Positions 35,058-37,448 of a DNA stretch of 37,448 nt are shown piece after piece. This DNA comes from an uncultured Bacteroidota bacterium (GTDB lineage Bacteria; Bacteroidota; Bacteroidia; AKYH767-A; 2013-40CM-41-45), in the NCBI GenBank assembly GCA_937871435.1, contig CALMQM010000004.1:1-37448 (forward strand). Direction: 5' to 3'. The first letter of the stretch is position 1. Every line of letters starts with the position of its first letter. A model generated the notes under the pieces. That model was not told where the DNA came from, ran no database searches, and saw only the letters and a program-made list of their open reading frames with translations. A program made the position numbers and the translations under genes.

Positions 35058-35137
35058 GATTCCATGTTATTTTGATTTTGAAGAATGGTTTTTACTTAAT
35101 TTGACCCCGAAAAGGATAAGCCAAACATTTCTTTCCA

Positions 35138-36235
35138 ATGAATGATCATCAGGAGCGAATACAGTACCTGGATAGTTCCCGTGGAATCGCCGCACTGGTT
35201 GTATTTATTTCCCATTTTATACTTGTCTTTTTTCCATCTCTGAATTTTTCCTCTATTGCTCATACACCCTTGCATTTGATTTGGGATGGTTCTGCCGCGG
35301 TAATGTATTTTTTCATTCATAGCGGTTTCATCCTGTGTTACCGATTAGAGCAACGAAATTTTAACCTTACCCTGCGATCCTATCTGGCATTTGTGGGCAG
35401 AAGAATTTTTCGCATTTATCCTGTTTTCATTTTCTGTTTAATAATGATGTATGTAGCTATTCGACTGAATCTGTTTCAACAAAATCCACTGAGCGTAATT
35501 TCATTTCCATTGAATGAATATTGGCAATCTTCAGTTTCTATTATGTCAGTATTGAAACAGGCACTATTGCTGATCAGAATTCCCAATGAACCGGTACTTC
35601 GATTACTGCCTCAAGACTGGACTTTATCTATCGAAATAGCAATATCTTTAATTCTACCTTTTCTCTATTTACTCCGTTCACAAAATGCAGTCTGGATTCT
35701 GGTTTTCGTTTACCTGTCAGTTCACTTTCTCTCTCTTGATGGATTTGTCTTTGATTTTGCTCTGGGAATATCTATTGTAAGCATTTATCCGCATTTTACT
35801 CTGTGGTGGAAATCAAACTCTTCTACTTTTGTCAAATTTATCATTGTGCTGTTTGCGATTCTCTTCATGAGCACTGACCATATTTTACCGCCCAAAATAT
35901 TTTCAATTTTAGAGCTCATTTTCATTCATTCAAAAGCCTGGGGCTGCGCATTAATGATGCTGATTCTTCTTTCTTCAGTTAAATTGAAAAAATTGTTTAG
36001 CTATCGCTTTCTGACTTTACAGGGAAAAATATCCTACAGCCTGTACCTTGTTCATCTTCCATTGTTATTTATAATTTATCCTTTAGGATCAGCGCTGACT
36101 TTTCCGGGTCTGATTTTATTCCTGATGGTGTATGTGCTTGGATATTTTATTTCATTCCTTTTATATACAGGTATTGAAATGCCAATGATTCGAACAGGAA
36201 AAAACCTAAGCAGGAAAATCTTCAAAATCGGTTAA
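35138..36235 (+). CDS. Acyltransferase-3 family membrane protein (OafA/YrhL-like)
   Basis: The 365-residue protein is almost entirely membrane helices (about ten). It starts with the family signature IQYLDSSRGIAALVVFISHF, where the histidine is the likely catalytic residue, and has FVGRRIFRIYPVF after the second helix, another family hallmark. Late helices include SYSLYLVHLPLLFI. Members acylate sugars of surface polysaccharides or lipids at the inner membrane. It lacks a C-terminal SGNH domain. It is divergent from lytTR, which could regulate it. Confidence 0.9.
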   Translation: MNDHQERIQYLDSSRGIAALVVFISHFILVFFPSLNFSSIAHTPLHLIWDGSAAVMYFFIHSGFILCYRLEQRNFNLTLRSYLAFVGRRIFRIYPVFIFCLIMMYVAIRLNLFQQNPLSVISFPLNEYWQSSVSIMSVLKQALLLIRIPNEPVLRLLPQDWTLSIEIAISLILPFLYLLRSQNAVWILVFVYLSVHFLSLDGFVFDFALGISIVSIYPHFTLWWKSNSSTFVKFIIVLFAILFMSTDHILPPKIFSILELIFIHSKAWGCALMMLILLSSVKLKKLFSYRFLTLQGKISYSLYLVHLPLLFIIYPLGSALTFPGLILFLMVYVLGYFISFLLYTGIEMPMIRTGKNLSRKIFKIG

Positions 36236-36285
36236 AATAGAAGCGTCCAAAGTCGGGCAAACCAATTTCAGCTCTACTCGAAAAG

Positions 36286-36301
36286 GAATTTTGTACCTTT
36301 G
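36286..36301 (+). promoter_or_regulatory. -7 region of the pruA promoter
   Basis: TACCTTTG (36294-36301) is an exact consensus box. The predicted start near 36306 lies 13 nt before the pruA ATG. The 16 bases 36286-36301 are identical to the region before the VWA gene. No clear -33 TTTG is seen. Confidence 0.55.
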
Positions 36302-36318
36302 CGACAAATCTAAATGCC

Positions 36319-37448
36319 ATGTCAAATGCAATTTATAATGTACCGTTGGCGGTAAACGAACCGGTACTGAATTATGCTCCCGGAAGTCCGGAAAGAGAAA
36401 CTCTGAAAGCAAGCATTTCAAAATTGAGAAGTGAAGTCAGAGATATCCCGATGTATATTAATGGAAAGGAAATCCGAAGCGATAAAAAAGTAGCTATCAC
36501 TCCTCCACACGATAACAAAACTACTGTTGCTCATTTTCATCAGGGCGATAAATCACATGTAAAACTGGCTATCGACGCTGCACTCGCAGCAAGAAATTCC
36601 TGGGCATCTCTCGATTGGGAACAACGTGCCTCCATCTTTTTAAAAGCCGCTGATTTGCTTGCCGGTCCGTACCGTGCTCTCATCAACGCAGCGACAATGA
36701 TTGGTCAGAGCAAGAGTGTTTACCAGGCTGAAATTGATTCTGCGTGCGAGCTTATCGACTTTTTGAGATTCAATGTTCAATACATGCGTGAGATTTATAC
36801 TCAGCAACCGGTGTCTTCGAAAGGTGTATACAATCGTGTTGAACAAAGACCTCTGGAAGGATTTGTATTCGCTTTGACTCCATTCAACTTTACTGCCATT
36901 GCCGGTAATTTGCCTACATCCGCGGCGATGATGGGAAATGTGGTTGTCTGGAAACCTGCCAACACTCAGATTTATTCTGCCAGCATCTTGATGAAAGTCT
37001 TCCAGGAAGCTGGTGTGCCTCCGGGTGTCATTAATCTTGTTTATGTTTCCGGACCTGATGCAGGAGAAATTATTTTCAACCATCCTGATTTTGCCGGAAT
37101 TCATTTTACAGGATCAACCGGTGTGTTTCAGGGTATCTGGAAAACCATCGGTAGCAACATTCACAAGTACAAATCATATCCCCGTATCGTAGGAGAAACA
37201 GGTGGTAAAGATTTTATCATGGCGCATCCGTCTGCAGATGTTACAGCACTGATCACCGCACTCTCTCGTGGAGCATTTGAATATCAGGGACAAAAATGTT
37301 CCGCTGCATCCCGCGCCTACATCCCGAAAAGTTTATGGCCCAAAGTAAAAGATGGATTGATCTCTGATTTGAAATCTTTTAAAATGGGACCAACAGAAGA
37401 TTTTAGCAATTTCATCAACGCTGTGATCGATGAAAAATCTTTTGATAA
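36319..37448 (+). CDS. pruA: 1-Pyrroline-5-carboxylate dehydrogenase, 5' part (cut by window end)
   Basis: From the ATG at 36319 the frame is open to the window end, giving 376 codons of an expected ~540. It begins MSNAIYNVPLAVNEPVLNYA, as in P5C dehydrogenases. The aldehyde dehydrogenase core shows ALTPFNFTAIAGNLPTS (NAD site), KPANTQ, FTGSTGVFQ, the general-base region GETGGKD and the catalytic cysteine in YQGQKCSAASR. It oxidises glutamate semialdehyde to glutamate in proline breakdown. An out-of-frame ATG four bases upstream opens only a 13-codon frame. A proline dehydrogenase gene is not in the window. Confidence 0.95.
   Translation, partial: MSNAIYNVPLAVNEPVLNYAPGSPERETLKASISKLRSEVRDIPMYINGKEIRSDKKVAITPPHDNKTTVAHFHQGDKSHVKLAIDAALAARNSWASLDWEQRASIFLKAADLLAGPYRALINAATMIGQSKSVYQAEIDSACELIDFLRFNVQYMREIYTQQPVSSKGVYNRVEQRPLEGFVFALTPFNFTAIAGNLPTSAAMMGNVVVWKPANTQIYSASILMKVFQEAGVPPGVINLVYVSGPDAGEIIFNHPDFAGIHFTGSTGVFQGIWKTIGSNIHKYKSYPRIVGETGGKDFIMAHPSADVTALITALSRGAFEYQGQKCSAASRAYIPKSLWPKVKDGLISDLKSFKMGPTEDFSNFINAVIDEKSFD

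Noticed and set aside
36640..37104. 154-codon open frame on the minus strand
   Set aside because: It lies wholly inside pruA, whose plus-strand frame shows clear aldehyde dehydrogenase motifs; the minus frame shows none.

Overview
This is chromosomal DNA of a Bacteroidota bacterium, most likely an environmental Sphingobacteriia/Chitinophagia-type lineage rather than a gut Bacteroides. The evidence is two proteins ending in type IX secretion (T9SS) C-terminal sorting domains, a DUF5686 outer-membrane protein, DUF4199 and DUF1573 proteins, a nusB-DUF1573-yajC-ybbR-coaE gene order, a leucine dehydrogenase, and many promoters of the Bacteroidota type (TTTG, about 19-22 bp, TAnnTTTG). I see no rRNA, tRNA, insertion sequence, prophage or CRISPR array. 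The window is mostly core genome, moderately AT-rich throughout.

Layout. 1-4.9 kb holds secreted proteins: the 3' end of an M43-type metalloprotease with three near-identical FN3 repeats and a T9SS tail, an orphan TonB C-terminal protein, and an Asp-box (sortilin/VPS10-like) propeller protein with a T9SS tail. 4.9-10.7 kb is a minus-strand block: DUF4199, GT2 and GT4 glycosyltransferases and a DUF5686 protein read as one tightly packed operon, followed by a YkgJ-type cysteine-cluster protein with its own promoter. 10.8-12.6 kb carries the SRP RNA gene, a transaldolase/F6P aldolase and a YciO/TsaC-family protein on the plus strand. 12.6-18.6 kb is a seven-gene minus-strand housekeeping operon: nusB, a DUF1573 lipoprotein, yajC, ybbR-like, coaE, a metallo-beta-lactamase exonuclease and nnr. 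18.7-23.3 kb has leucine dehydrogenase and an ABC exporter diverging from one short control region, then dnaB. 23.6-27 kb has a surface lipoprotein, accA and ispE. 27-29.7 kb is an AAA ATPase/VWA pair, and 29.9-33.2 kb a RecB/AddA-like helicase-nuclease.

33.2-35.1 kb is the least ordinary part. It holds a receiver domain anchored by a C-terminal membrane helix, a 472-bp stretch without an assigned gene, and an orphan LytTR response regulator. The gene-free stretch contains a minus-strand candidate structured RNA with its own intrinsic terminator, plus a 49-codon protein-like reading frame without a start codon. The window ends with an acyltransferase-3 membrane protein and the first 376 codons of a 1-pyrroline-5-carboxylate dehydrogenase.

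I found no convincing multi-gene system that is clearly new. The best candidates for undescribed biology are the structured RNA at 33.92-34.10 kb with its two neighbouring orphan regulators, the membrane-tethered receiver, and the glycosyltransferase/DUF5686 operon. Product names come from recognising motifs and family features by eye, without database searches.
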